DNA of 60,000 nt from Owenia fusiformis (lineage: Eukaryota > Annelida > Polychaeta > Sabellida > Oweniidae), in NCBI GenBank assembly GCA_903813345.2, contig CAIIXF020000001.1:3164001-3224000 (forward strand). The letters are read 5' to 3'. The notes below the pieces were generated by a model. The model saw only the letters and a list, made by a program, of their open reading frames with translations. It searched no databases and had not been told where the DNA came from. Of the stretch, positions 11,811 through 23,800 are shown one piece after another; position 1 is the stretch's first letter, and each line of letters opens with the position of its first letter. The translations under genes and the position numbers were made by a program.

Positions 11811-12239
11811 AAACTACTAATATGAGTTTTCTAAGGTGCTTCGAATAATGAAAACAATATATTGGAAAAAGATTACAAAAATACAAAACAATATTTGTAA
11901 TGTTCTTCATTATATATCATATGATTTTATGTTCATTGTGTCACAAATGAATGTGAAAGATGCATGCATCTCAAAAGAATAGCAAATTCAAATAAACTAT
12001 TTTGAAAAAAGCTGTCAGCAGATACTCATATAAAATATATTTACATATAAATTATCAGCAAAATCCTTAGAGTGGTATTCATGTAAAGAAGTCAACAATT
12101 TTTTAATAAAAATAAATTCTCAAATGAAAATTATTATACTAATTAATTGTTCACATAAACAAAGTTAAAAAGGGTTTTAAACATAACGTTATGTTTTATC
12201 ATAACCCCTAAAGTTGAAACTATCTGTGCGAGTCTCTTT
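11811..12239. other. Intergenic AT-rich sequence
   Basis: No gene, domain relic or defined repeat was seen between the element ending at 11810 and the chitin-binding relic. Confidence 0.4.
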
Positions 12240-12400
12240 TCACAAACAATTCTGGTATGGAAGATATGTCATCCCACTAAACTGTACCTCCAGGACACAT
12301 AGTATAGGTGATGGTGCCATCTTGGGGACACATGAAGATGCCCTGGCAGTCAGATGGGTCAGCCATATACCCTTTCTTCACATGAGCAACACCGAGATAG
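12240..12400 (-). pseudogene. Relic of a chitin-binding type 2 exon
   Basis: On the minus strand a short frame reads GYMADPSDCQGIFMCPQDG, then TITYTMCPGGTV, followed by TAG (12277-12279) and WDD. This matches the middle of a chitin-binding type 2 domain (DP-x-DC, C, C-P-x-G-T-V-x-W-D-D) with three of six cysteines. A nonsense codon interrupts it and the first and last cysteines are missing. It lies between genes A and B in the same orientation and is probably the remains of another gene copy's last exons. It is not a copy of the live domain at 17.7 kb, from which it differs strongly. Confidence 0.55.
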
Positions 12401-12810
12401 TATGAATATTAATTTTGTGCATAGTAGTATTCTTAAACCATAAATTACATGGCTATTTAAGATCAAGGAAACAGCTGATGGGTTGCATAATACTTTCCTA
12501 CACTTGGAATGGTTGTCTCAAACAAATGTCATAATTGCGTCATTTTGAAAACAGCAATATTTACGATTCTCAGAGTCAACAAACGTTTGTGTTTTATTTA
12601 AAGAAATGTAAAAGGGTGATTTTGAAAATATAAAATTCCTTGTTCACATATGTAATATATCTACTTCCATTGAACATAGGGTCACTGTGACCTTTGGTAG
12701 CTTAATTCAGATGTCATCATTTTCAATTGATACATCGATCAATTAATCATTAAACTGGGTTGTTAAACTGAGACATAAACAACACAAACATATTCACCGG
12801 TAGTATCCAA

Positions 12811-14577
12811 AGCCCCGCTATGATTTCAAAGTCGCGAGCAAGTTCCCGCTGAAATCGCGAGGAATAAAAAAGTGATGGGTTGTCTTTTGTTTACTTGAAT
12901 TTTATGATGTACAAAACGTTTTCTTTTTAATTTTCCGCAATGATTACATGGTATTGAGACTAAAAAGGCAACTGATGGAAAAAAAAGTATCACGAGCGGT
13001 CGTTCTGTGGTTCTTTATTTGACAATTGAAGAGAGAAAAGTATCATCTTGAATATCTTTATCTATATATTTCTATACGTTATAGGTGAAGAACGACGTTG
13101 TCCTGAGGTTGAAATAATGGTAGTGATTTGAAATCAAAATGTAGTTGAGTTTCACTTCCTAAAGCTTTACAGAACACTTTATATTTCAATTTTATCATAT
13201 CGCTCAAGGCCCAGCTTCTAGCGTAGCAAAAAAAGCAAAGACCCCGCTGAAATCATGAGGAGGCCCCGCTGAAAACATGAGGAGGTCCCGCTGAAAACAG
13301 GAGCAAGTGTCTCTCAAAAATGGAATGAATCCTGATTATACCTTGTAAATCTCCCACTATCGTACCCAGCTTGATCCACTATTTTACCCAGTTTCATGAA
13401 TACATCATTTGTTGATACAATTCTCAAAAACAGCAAATACTGTATTGATATAGTACATATTATGATACGTTGTAATGGAAAATGTGATGAGAATTAGATC
13501 GGATGAAATGTTAAAAGTTTAACCTCATTTTCATAATTACGATGTGAACATAAATGTTGTTGATTTTACGCATCAAATCTAATCAATTCAACTGTTTGAA
13601 AAGTAAGTGGAATTCCATCATTAATGAGTACAAGTCGATATGTAGTAAGATTCATGCGTAAGCTAAAACGATTAAGTCAGAAAAATGTTCAGTTATACGA
13701 TTTTTGTCTCAATCTCCTGTTGCCAGCTTAGATACTCACTAACTCACTCACTCACTCACTCAACCACCCACTAACTCACTTACTTTTTCCCTCCCTTTTC
13801 AGAAATGAACGAACGCACGAACGAATGCAAAAAGTATTTACCAACATATAACGAACGAACCCTCGCACGTACGCACGCACGAACGAAGGCATGCACGAAT
13901 AAATGCACACACGCGCTAACGATCGGACGGACGAACGCCCGAACGGACGGTGGGACAAACAAACGCACGAATGAACGATTGGACGGTCGGACGGGCGCTG
14001 TCACGAACGGACGGTTTGACGATGGCACGAATGGACGATTTGACTATCGCACGAATGCACGAACGAACGAACGAACAAACGGTCAGACGAACGCATGCCT
14101 GAGCGAACGAATTTCGAACGAAAGCACCAACGAACGAACGGAAGGTCGAACAAACGCACACACGAACGTACTGTCGGACGAACGCATGCACGAACGGACG
14201 AACGCAAGCAAGAATGGACGGTCAGAAGAACAAACAAGCCAATGAAATATATGTGTCTTCAGGAATTCCTTGGAACATAGAATTATATAGAATTTACATT
14301 TAACTGTACAAGTGTACAAAGTCTGTTTACACATTTAAACATTTTATTTTATGACGACGCTGACGGATGGATCAAACTGCCTGAAGTTGCAGAAGAAATA
14401 GTTGCGATGTTGACATTGATATGTTATAATGGTATTAATACGTTATTGGCACGTTCTTGTACGTTCATATAAAGAAACTCAATATCTTCATGGAATAATA
14501 ATGAAGCTTTCCTCGCGATCGAAGCGGGACCTCCTCATATTTTCAGCGGAACCTCCTCATGTTTTCAGCGGGGCCAC
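12811..14577. repeat. Inverted GCTGAAAAYATGAGGAGG repeats around a tetranucleotide array
   Basis: Short units of the type CCCCGCTGAAAACATGAGG occur at 12811-12868 and 13241-13305 on the plus strand and inverted at 14524-14577. They enclose an (ACTC)n run at 13738-13790 and the GAAC/GGAC array at 13801-14225. The arrangement suggests the ends of one repeat element or two inverted insertions. Confidence 0.5.
13738..14225. repeat. Tetranucleotide microsatellite: (ACTC)n then (GAAC/GGAC)n
   Basis: About 50 bp of ACTC/AACC repeats are followed by about 420 bp of degenerate GAAC, GCAC and GGAC units. The open frames across it, with peptides such as NERTNERTNGRT, are products of the four-base period and not genes. 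Confidence 0.9.
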
Positions 14578-15853
14578 TGAAACACCTTTAATGATGTATT
14601 TCGACCCCCATGGCAGACGTAATTGCACAGTTAATCATCAATACAGACAATATTGATCCAATATGTATTATGGAGTATGTAAATCGTATTTATTGCCTTT
14701 ATTTTAACGATAAAAGTAATGAACAGTAAATTATGCAAACGTGCATGTTGACGTCCCTCTTTTCAATGCCAGTGAAGAAGAATCATTTTTTATGTCATTG
14801 TTTGTCAAATGTATCTGTTTTTAAAGTATTGCTGGAGTATGGAAGAACAGTAATAAGTATTTTCTCCCTTATTTATTTAGATCGATGATTTTATTATAAA
14901 ACTGTAGCAATGAAGTCAAACACCTCTTAATTTCAAGTCTAACGTTTCATATATCTTTATTGTTAGTTATCAAGTTAAAGTTTAAAGTTACATCCTACCA
15001 AGCAGTGGGACAATTCTGGCGTCGTATCGCATTTTTATTTTATTTTCAATCTAATTTCAATAACTTTGCCCGGTTACGCCGGGGTTAGTTCAAAAAATGG
15101 CGTTGTACCGTTACATTCTATGGGAAGGGCTACGGCACCCTCTATGTTATAGTCTTTAGGACACAATTTCAAGTCAAATTGGGCAAGATATATGTTGTGC
15201 CTAAAATACAGTAAAATAACACTAAAATGAAACCGGCAGCCATTTTAAAAATCGGCTTTTGAGCAGATGCTGTCCTCCACGGAGGGCATATAATATGCAA
15301 GAGTTTGAGTCGAATAACGTTCTAGATGCTATGACACAGTGGGTGCCATAGCCACAGGTTCTGTCATGGCACCATCCCATGAATTGATTCGAAATTTTCA
15401 GGAAATTTCTATCAACATGAGGCATAGAAATCTGCACGAATTTGACTCCAGAGGTCTTGTAAGTCTTTCGTAAGTCATTCTTGACTCTTGTACTTTCATT
15501 TTTTCCGGACATTATATAACGCAGATATATTAAGTATGCAAAAAATTCATTTAGGTCCGATATCTTAAAGTCCGTGATTCCCACATATGTCATATATGTC
15601 CTAAATTTAGTTTCTCTGGAACTGCAATAAACGTCAAAAAAATGAACGACAATGGAATATGAGAACTAAAACAATGACGTCACATAGCTTATCGAAACTT
15701 ACTAATTTCGTAAGTCTCAAAAAATTACTAAAAAGTTACAAACTTTCGAGATATACAATTTGCGATTTCGTAACTTTTTGGAACTTACTTAATTAGTAAC
15801 AGTACTAATTTTAGAGGAATAGACCTTAGATTGTATTGTATTCGCGAATGCAA

Positions 15854-15997
15854 CTAACGCCTGTCGGCTACAGGATTAACCTTGAGTATTTTATGACCAA
15901 CTCATGTAAATATGATTGGAATAGTGGCAGGTACTATTCATATTTAAATGAGTTTCCAATAAAACAGAAATCTAATCCGGTAGCCGACAGGCGTTAG
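15854..15997. mobile_element. 144-bp MITE with 18-bp perfect inverted ends
   Basis: CTAACGCCTGTCGGCTAC at the left recurs exactly as its reverse complement at the right. There is no coding sequence. It lies inside older repeat DNA upstream of the Helitron-like tandem. Confidence 0.75.
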
Positions 15998-15999
15998 AA

Positions 16000-16413
16000 A
16001 ATGCCCGCCATTTGAAAATCCACCGGTCATTTCTAAAAGTTCTTTTGATCAGAGCTTATTAGTCCTTTCGATCAAATCCATCCTTCAAGATGGGTCCTTC
16101 ACTGCGTTCATAGCAGTAATGAAATGAATTACTCTTGGGCCAAGGATGGATCAAATCTGTCTACTGGTATTTGAGTTGGAATTTTTATGGAACAAGGTCG
16201 ACATCTTTAATTGAGCAGCCATATTGAAAATTCGTTGTGGGACAGAGGTCCTTCAGACCTACATTCATAAGGTATATGGCTAAAAGCTATAAAATTTCAG
16301 ACAAATCAGTCAGCTGGTACTTGAATTATTGCCGGAGACACTACAGTGCTTAATCAACTGCAAACAGAAGGACCGCTTCTCTATATCCCTACAAACTTCA
16401 TTCGTAGGGATAA
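16000..16413 (-). mobile_element. Helitron-like element, 5' part, abutting the next copy
   Basis: The minus-strand start TTATCCCTACGAATGAAG lies at 16411-16413 and upward, directly joined to the CTAG end of the copy at 16414-17471. Internal GCCATTTT and GATCAAATC segments fit the family. The other end, toward about 15.06 kb, is uncertain. Confidence 0.5.
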
Positions 16414-17471
16414 CTAGACAAGAGCAACGCCAAAGCGTAGCAAATCCCATCGAACAGTCATGGCTGGCATTTTTTACAAAGTATATAGCATAAATGGCAG
16501 CCATTTTTCAAAATGGCCACCTTCTACTAAAAGTGTCATAAGACAGTGTGCCATGCTTATAGTATTCACATACCAAATATGAACAAAATCGCCCAAATAT
16601 GAACAAAATCGCTCAACTACTTTTCAAGTTATAGTAAAATATGGTTAAATGGTCGCCTTCTACCAAAAGTGTCATTAGACAGTGTGCCATATGCTTATAG
16701 TATTCACATACCAAATATGAACAAAATCGCTCCACTACTTTTCGAGTTATAGTAAAAATAAGGAGGGAAAACCCCATGATTCAACTGATGACATACGATT
16801 TCCTCCTTCGCGCACCTCCTTTCCCGGAAGTACGTATATTTATACTTCCCTCCATCTTGGTTTTCAAATTGACCTAGTTTTAATTATAAACCAATCAACG
16901 ACCGACTCGCTAAACCAATCAGCGATGACGTCATCTCAATACAGATTTACATTATAAGCGTATGTCATCTTTGAACCCTGGGGTTTCTCCCCCTCTTAGT
17001 AAAATACGTTAAAATGGCGGCCATTTTTCAAAAAGTGTCATTAGACAGTGTGCCATGCCTATAGCATTCACATACCAAATATGAACAAAATCGCTCCACT
17101 ACTTTTCGAGTTTTTTGAGTTTCGAGCAAAAATCGTAAAATAACGAGTAAAGGCCGCCATTTTCAAGATGGCTGCCATGTGCTTCTTTAATATCTCAATT
17201 CTAGCTTTATTAATGTCCTATATAATCTTTTTACATTTAAAACATATTGCTATTACAGTTTTACATATTGCACCTAAACTACTGTAAAATCGGCACTAAA
17301 ATTTTGAAAATCGGCTTTCGAGCAGAATTTCTACCTCCATAGGGTATATGTGTTCAAAATATAAACAAAATCGGGCCAACAGTATTTGAGTTATTACCCG
17401 GACGGACGGACGGACGGACGGACGGATGGAGGCGTTCCCAATATCCCTCAGAACTTCGTTCGTAGGGATAA
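16414..17471 (-). mobile_element. Helitron-like element carrying a MITE
   Basis: On the minus strand it begins TTATCCCTACGAACGAAG, runs through a (CCGT)n microsatellite at about 17400-17430, and ends with the stem-loop GCTACGCTTTGGCGTTGC, ten bases and CTAG. It carries several AAAATGGC-type internal repeats and an inserted MITE at 16761-16998. It ends 141 bp past the stop codon of gene B. Confidence 0.65.
16761..16998. mobile_element. MITE inserted in a Helitron-like element
   Basis: Inverted ends of about 35 bp (AAGGAGGGAAAACCCC at the left, AAGAGGGGGAGAAACCCC inverted at the right, both continuing to GATGACATACG). AGTAAAAATA and AGTAAAATA flank it, a probable 9-10 bp target duplication of Mutator-like type. 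Confidence 0.65.
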
Positions 17472-17611
17472 TAAAAACATAACTCCTAAGATACTTTTAT
17501 CACACACAATATAAATATATTCTGATAAAACATATCCATAACAATTTCATCGAAGGTAGACCTGAAATGAATAAACCAATGTTCAATTCACCCAGGATTA
17601 GGGTAGTAGTA

Positions 17612-17868
17612 TTATCCCCGTCGTGGAGGCGAGATTGGTTCTGGCCTTGCTCGGCCCCTAATATTTCGTCCACCCATCCTATTGGACCTTGTCTGGAAGC
17701 CACATGGCACCATAAACGCAGGCAGACATTTCTTTTCCTCATTACTGAACGTATATCCCCCCTGGCACTCCCTATGTGTGATCTCATTGTTAAAACATTC
17801 AATATATTTTCTACAAGATGGGTCTGCTTTGTCTATCACCATTACCTTTAAATTAGGGCATTGCATAT
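17612..17868 (-). CDS. Gene B last exon: chitin-binding type 2 domain and basic tail
   Basis: The exon starts after acceptor TTTTCAG and ends at TAA (17612-17614). It encodes a six-cysteine peritrophin-A-like domain (MQCPNLK, then [31 protein letters not shown]) with the D-P-x-C-x-x-Y-x-x-C core. A 29-residue tail rich in Arg, Gly and Pro ([20 protein letters not shown]) follows. Domains of this family bind chitin, so the protein may be anchored to chitin outside the cell. I see no AATAAA between the stop and the repeat that begins at 17471. Confidence 0.82.
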
Positions 17869-20800
17869 CTGAAAATATATGTTGAAGTAGTCATGATGAG
17901 AATTAGACACGTGCGACAATACAGTGTTGACATGAATATTAGTCTATTCCATTAATTTGGCTTGACTAAGATAGCTCTGCCTACATTCTTTAGAAACATG
18001 TTCACAAGTTTAAATTGATTGATACCAACAGAGTTAACGTTCAACTATGTGAAGAGTAAATCCCAACAACAGAAATGGTAACTATTAATGGTTGATTTCA
18101 TAACGGCATAACTGAATCGTAGAGTTGAACCTCAAATAATAACACAAGATAACAGCAACGCCAAAGCGTAGCAAATCCTATCAAACAGCCATGGCTGACA
18201 TTAATACTTCAAATAGTTTTTCATTTACAGCAAACATCATAGTATAACAAACATAAAATGGCCACCATTTTCAAAACGGTCCCTCTCTACATCTACATGG
18301 CGGCCATTTTTCAAAATGGCCACCTTTTAGCCAAAGTGTCATAGGATAAGGTATTCACATATAAAATATGAATAGAATCACTTTCTTACTCTTTGAGTTA
18401 TCGTAAAAACATAAAATAACACGAATAAATAGTGGCCATTTTCAAAATGGCAACCTTCTAGCCAAAGTGTCATAAAACAGTGTGCAATGCAAATGAGTAT
18501 TTACATATCAACGAGAACTATCCCCCTTTGAAAGGAACGGGCCTTCGGGTCATCCCCAGAAGTGTCTTACTATACACATACGCAAAGAATACAACCAATG
18601 CTTTGATCCCACTTCTGACAACAATTTTATGATGACCCATCTGTACTAAATATGAACAAAATCGAGCCAACGGTATTTGAGTTATTATCCGAATGTATAG
18701 TTGGGGGAGTTCCCTATATCCCTCCGAACTTCGTTCGATGGGATAATAATATTATAATATCAATGTTAGGCCCAGTACCGTTTCCATCTCCAAAATCTTC
18801 ACATGTCACTTCATCTCCTGACCATTTTCCTTCTTTTGTACAAGTCCTCACTGCGTCTCCTTTGAGGATATATCCAGGGTTACACTCATACTTCATGTTC
18901 ATACCAATATAGCCTCCAAAGCCAGTCACTACTCCATTGCTGGGGTTCTTCAGGTCAGGGCACTTCTTAGATTCTGAAAGTAACAAATGTGACTATTTTG
19001 GTTGTTTAAAAGAATCTTTTAAAGAATGACCCTTAAGAAATGTATGACAATGAGAGAACAAACGAAAAGCTGAAACTTGTACATGTAATTGATTTTTATC
19101 AAAATCTTATGATCAGTTCCATAAGTGTTCATTTTAATAGTAGTTTAAGCCACCTTTGTAAGTGTTATTGAAATTTTATATGATTTTTTTTATTAATCTT
19201 CTGAGTTTGAGAATTTATTCGACATCTTTAAAAAAGAACAGAATCAGCAGGCCCGTAACCAGGGGGGTGCGCAGGGTTCAGGCGAACAACCCCCTGGCCA
19301 AAAATTCTTTCAAAATCATGCAGTTTTTCACCATTTTGAGCACTTCTCAAGTGATTTTCACCATATTTGGCCCAAAATTGTCAAATGTGAACCCCCCTGG
19401 AAATTTTTGAAAACTGAACCCCCCTTGGCAAATCCTGGCATCGGGCCTGATCAGTTCATGTTGTGATTAAAGACTCACGGAAATCTGATTGTTTGCTACA
19501 TTTAGGAGGAACGCCTGAGTATTCGCCACCTATTTCACACCTCCTGGCTCTTGAGCCTTCCAGGGTCTCTCCATCCTTACAGTTATACCGTACTATAGAA
19601 TTCAAGTATCCATTGGATGGTACCTCCTCAATAACTCCAGATGGAGTCCTGGGTGGAACACACACTGAAAATAATTATGTTCCATCATATAATATTAGAT
19701 CTTGTCATGTCAGTAGAATCTGGGAGGATAAAAGGCCAAGAAAGAAGGACTTTACCAATTTCAAATATAATAGATCTAAAATCTAAAAGAGGTCATGATG
19801 GAAGGACACAAAAAAATCAAATGAATTCTAAAGTTGAGAACATTTTCAGTTATTAACTGTCTTAACTATCTTGACCCTCTAACTAATCTCTAACAGACTA
19901 CTGTATATTCATTCAAAGTAAACACGTTGTTATTTTCCTTAATCTGCTGGATTACCTTCCTGGCAGAGATCTCCTTTAATGCCACTAGAACAGGTGCATT
20001 TGAAGCCTGGTTTGGCATTGACACATTTACCATTGTTCCAACAAGGGTTGATTGGCTTACACTCATCAATATCTGGAATATAATTTATTAGGATCTGTCA
20101 AATTATGTATGTAACAGGATTATCACTTATCACAGATATAGCCATGCCAATATCAGTAGCAATACATGTATGTGCTAATTTTTGTCACCATATATACAGG
20201 GTGGTCAAATAAAATGGCAACCCTGCCACCATTTTCCTCATATTTTTGTCATTTTAGGAAAATACTCCCTGATATTTGGTATCTGTGTACATCATTCAAT
20301 CCCCCGACGGCCTACAATATTTCATGACCATCAGATTGATAGTTACAATGTTACAGCACTTTTTATAACATGCTCCAGAGGCCAATGTTGCACTGTGGGC
20401 AAACCTGCTCCCGTCGTCATCCCTGTGGGATATGCCAAAGATAAGGTGTACAAAAATGACCTCGGGACAACAGACTTCAAAAGGCAGATCATAATTGTCA
20501 TTCAGGCCATACCTACTGGGGATTTCATTTGGGTCATAGATAGGTTGTGCAGGTTTGCCTAACTGCGATGATGGCTACATCTGGGGCATGTTGTTTAAAG
20601 TGCTGTAACATTGTGACTATCAGTCTGATGGTCATGAAATATGGTAGGCTGATAGGAAATTGAATGATGTACAAGTGTATAAAATATCAGGGAATCAAAA
20701 ATGACAAAGATACAAGGAAAATACAGGGTTGCCATTTTGTTACCACCCTGTACAATATTAAATATACAGTACATGTATATTATATATACAAGACTTAACA

Positions 20801-23800
20801 CTCGTCACAGTGAACTGTATAAGTGGTATTTAATCCGAGTGGTTAATTTGCCAAATGGTCAAATTTCATCATTTTCAAGAAAATATTATTCCGTACCTGT
20901 TTCACAATGCTCACCAGTCCATCCTTTCTCACACACACAGTTCACTCCATTTACTGCATCAATACATGTGCCACCATTCTGGCAAGGTTTTGGAGCACAA
21001 TCATCTATATCTATAGTGGATAAAAGCATGTATTGGTTGATTATAGGAAGTGATTAAATCTGATGTCATATTGACCAGTTGAATATAGTCCTTCTAAGAA
21101 ACTTTTTTTATTTGTTTACAAAAACAAGGCCAATGACGTGAAAGAAATCACACCACCAAGCACAGGGCGTTAACATCCTCTATCATGTGAACGAATTTGG
21201 AGAAAATCCAATGAGCAGTTTTCCTGAAATAGTGATGACAACACTTTCAAAATGGCCACCGGAAAACAAGATGGTTGCTCAAAAGTTAACTAGCTCAAAA
21301 CTTTATATCCTATATCATGTGTACAGATTTGGAGGGGTTGTCCTGGAATCACAATGACAATAAACCGGGATGCCACATGATCACACTAATGATAAAGGCA
21401 TCAACATGACAACAATATAACACCAGAGGTGTGATAATAACACCAGAGGTATGATAAAAAAAGGAATGTCTGTGTACATTCTCCAGTAAATCATATTGCA
21501 TACATGCATTCTGGGAACTTACCTGTCTCGCAGAATACCCCCGTATATCCTACTGCACACTGACATTCAAAGCTGTCAGCCCCATCCACACAAGTAGCAA
21601 AATTTCTACATGGTCTTGATAAGCACTCATCAATATCTGAAAGTAAATATCAACATATCAAATATCTTAAATCATGATGATAAGGATGCCCAAAAGTATC
21701 AAACCTAAGCAAAAAATTTCAAAATTTGGAATCAAAAACTATAAATTGAAGCATTCCTGCTATTATAATATGGAATTCTTTGACCTGCATCAAGCCCTGT
21801 GTATCCCACTATCTACACATGTGTAGGGCAATAAATAATGCAAGAGACATAATGCAATACTACATTTTATAGATAAATCTATGGGTACTGGGCTCACATG
21901 GAGTTTCGATATAAGTAAAAATGTGAAAGTAATATTTGACATTTTCTAAACAAATGTTGGACAAAAATAGGACTTACCATATCTAAGTGATGACTTAAAC
22001 AACGCATTATATAACATGCAAACTGTCATCACCTGCCATTTGTTACAGACATTTTCCACTATTGTTGACAGACAGATGGACAATAGTGTTAAAGGAATTG
22101 ACAATAATTTTAAAATTACCTCCTGTTCAAGTTGCAATCATTTTTATAGATTATATTGATAGAATTAATATCACTGAATATGGTATTGCTTGTTGAGAAC
22201 CACACACCATTACCATTTATCATTTATTTGAGATTTAAGCAGGGGTCCATTTTTTAAAGAAATAATCATTTTAAAAGATTTCTTATGAATAGATAATAAA
22301 TAAGTGCAAAAAGTATGAATTATTATATATCAAGAGCATAATGTAAAATTTCAACTGAAAAGTTAGATCAAAATGGAATCCAAGTTCACAGTGGGGGGTA
22401 TAACTCATCAAACACTGTATAATTTTTTTTTAAACTTATTGTTACAGCCTTATGTTTTTAATTTGCTTTTGTTAGTTAGGATTATATCATTGACCATTCA
22501 TGAATTTTTGTGCACCATACAAGGTTACAGAACTTCATTTATGAACGATTTCAACAGGGGTCTATTTTACGAAAATTAAATATCTTTCCGGATAGTTCTT
22601 AGATGGAAAGCTGGTACATTGTTACGATTAAATTACATCATTAAGGTGTATAAATCATGAAAACAGGTTTCATCCTGATGTCTACAACCTAATTCGTATA
22701 AGGCCATGTCACAAATGGGGGGGGGACATTGACCTCCACTTGGGGATCTTTATTACTTGTATGATTTCAATATTACAATAATGTCGGCATCATTATAAAC
22801 AGGCGCTAAATAAGTGTAGAGTATTATAAATACGTTAACAGCAAGAAGATCTATACAATTGAAACTGTAAAACGAGATAACATTTGGGCTCTAAAATCAC
22901 AATGATTGGTATAACTAGTCAAATGTTTACTTTTTAAGGTTATTATCATATCCTAGCAATTTAAATTGTTTTAAATAGTTATAATTGAATTATTTGCAGT
23001 TTCTGAATTTTTGAATATCTTAAAATGGTTCAGATTTTCATTTATTGAAGATTTAATTTAAGTCTAATTCAAAAGGATGAATATTTTTGTGGATAGTACT
23101 CATATCAATTACTATTATTACCACCTTGCCGGGAATGTTATAGGGGTATTAGTGCTAGTTTAGAAGGCATTTATGTTACTTTATCGATCTGAGCAATATG
23201 TGACGTCATAGTGGCGGGCCATAGTTGCGGGCCAATTATGCATTAACGCCCGGCAATTTTCCCCGTGAAATGACATATCTTTCAATGCATATAATTTTTG
23301 CTATTTCAGCCCTGGGCATTAACTGTGGTAATACTAATAACCTCATTTCTGCGGGCAATATTAAACAAATACTGGATGATCAGGAGCTTGATATGGCAGA
23401 ATACCTATTCGAGAAAAAAATATTGGGCGAGGCGGTATTTATTAATTTCAATACAGAGCATTTGGGTTCTAGCATTGCCTCATGGGATAGTCTATTTTCT
23501 ACTAAATAAAATAATCTACATGTATTACTAAAGTTTTGCAAAAGCCGATTCATAAGTAAATAATTCGTTGTAAACTTCAAAAGTGTCAATATCTAATATT
23601 TTTCATTATTATGGACCTCTGTTAAAACCCTCAATGATAAGTAAACGATAATGTTGACAGGTCCTCAACGGATGAAAACGAATGTAGGAATATATGTTTT
23701 ATCATTTAAACATATCATTTAACAATTGGCGGATCAACGAAAAACAAGATGATGTTAAAATAAAGTGAACTAAATGTAACCATTATTTTTTATCATTTTG

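Noticed and set aside
13805-14245. 146-codon open frame on the plus strand and overlapping frames on both strands
   Set aside because: It is translated tetranucleotide repeat (NERT/NGRT-type peptides). Frames stay open in several phases because the four-base units rarely form stops.
20182-20562. 126-codon frame on the plus strand
   Set aside because: It lies in a MITE arm and its mirror image appears in the other arm; no protein similarity was recognised.
23225-23531. Two overlapping frames of 94 and 77 codons
   Set aside because: They overlap a dispersed non-coding repeat that also occurs at 4860-5130, where the frames are not kept.
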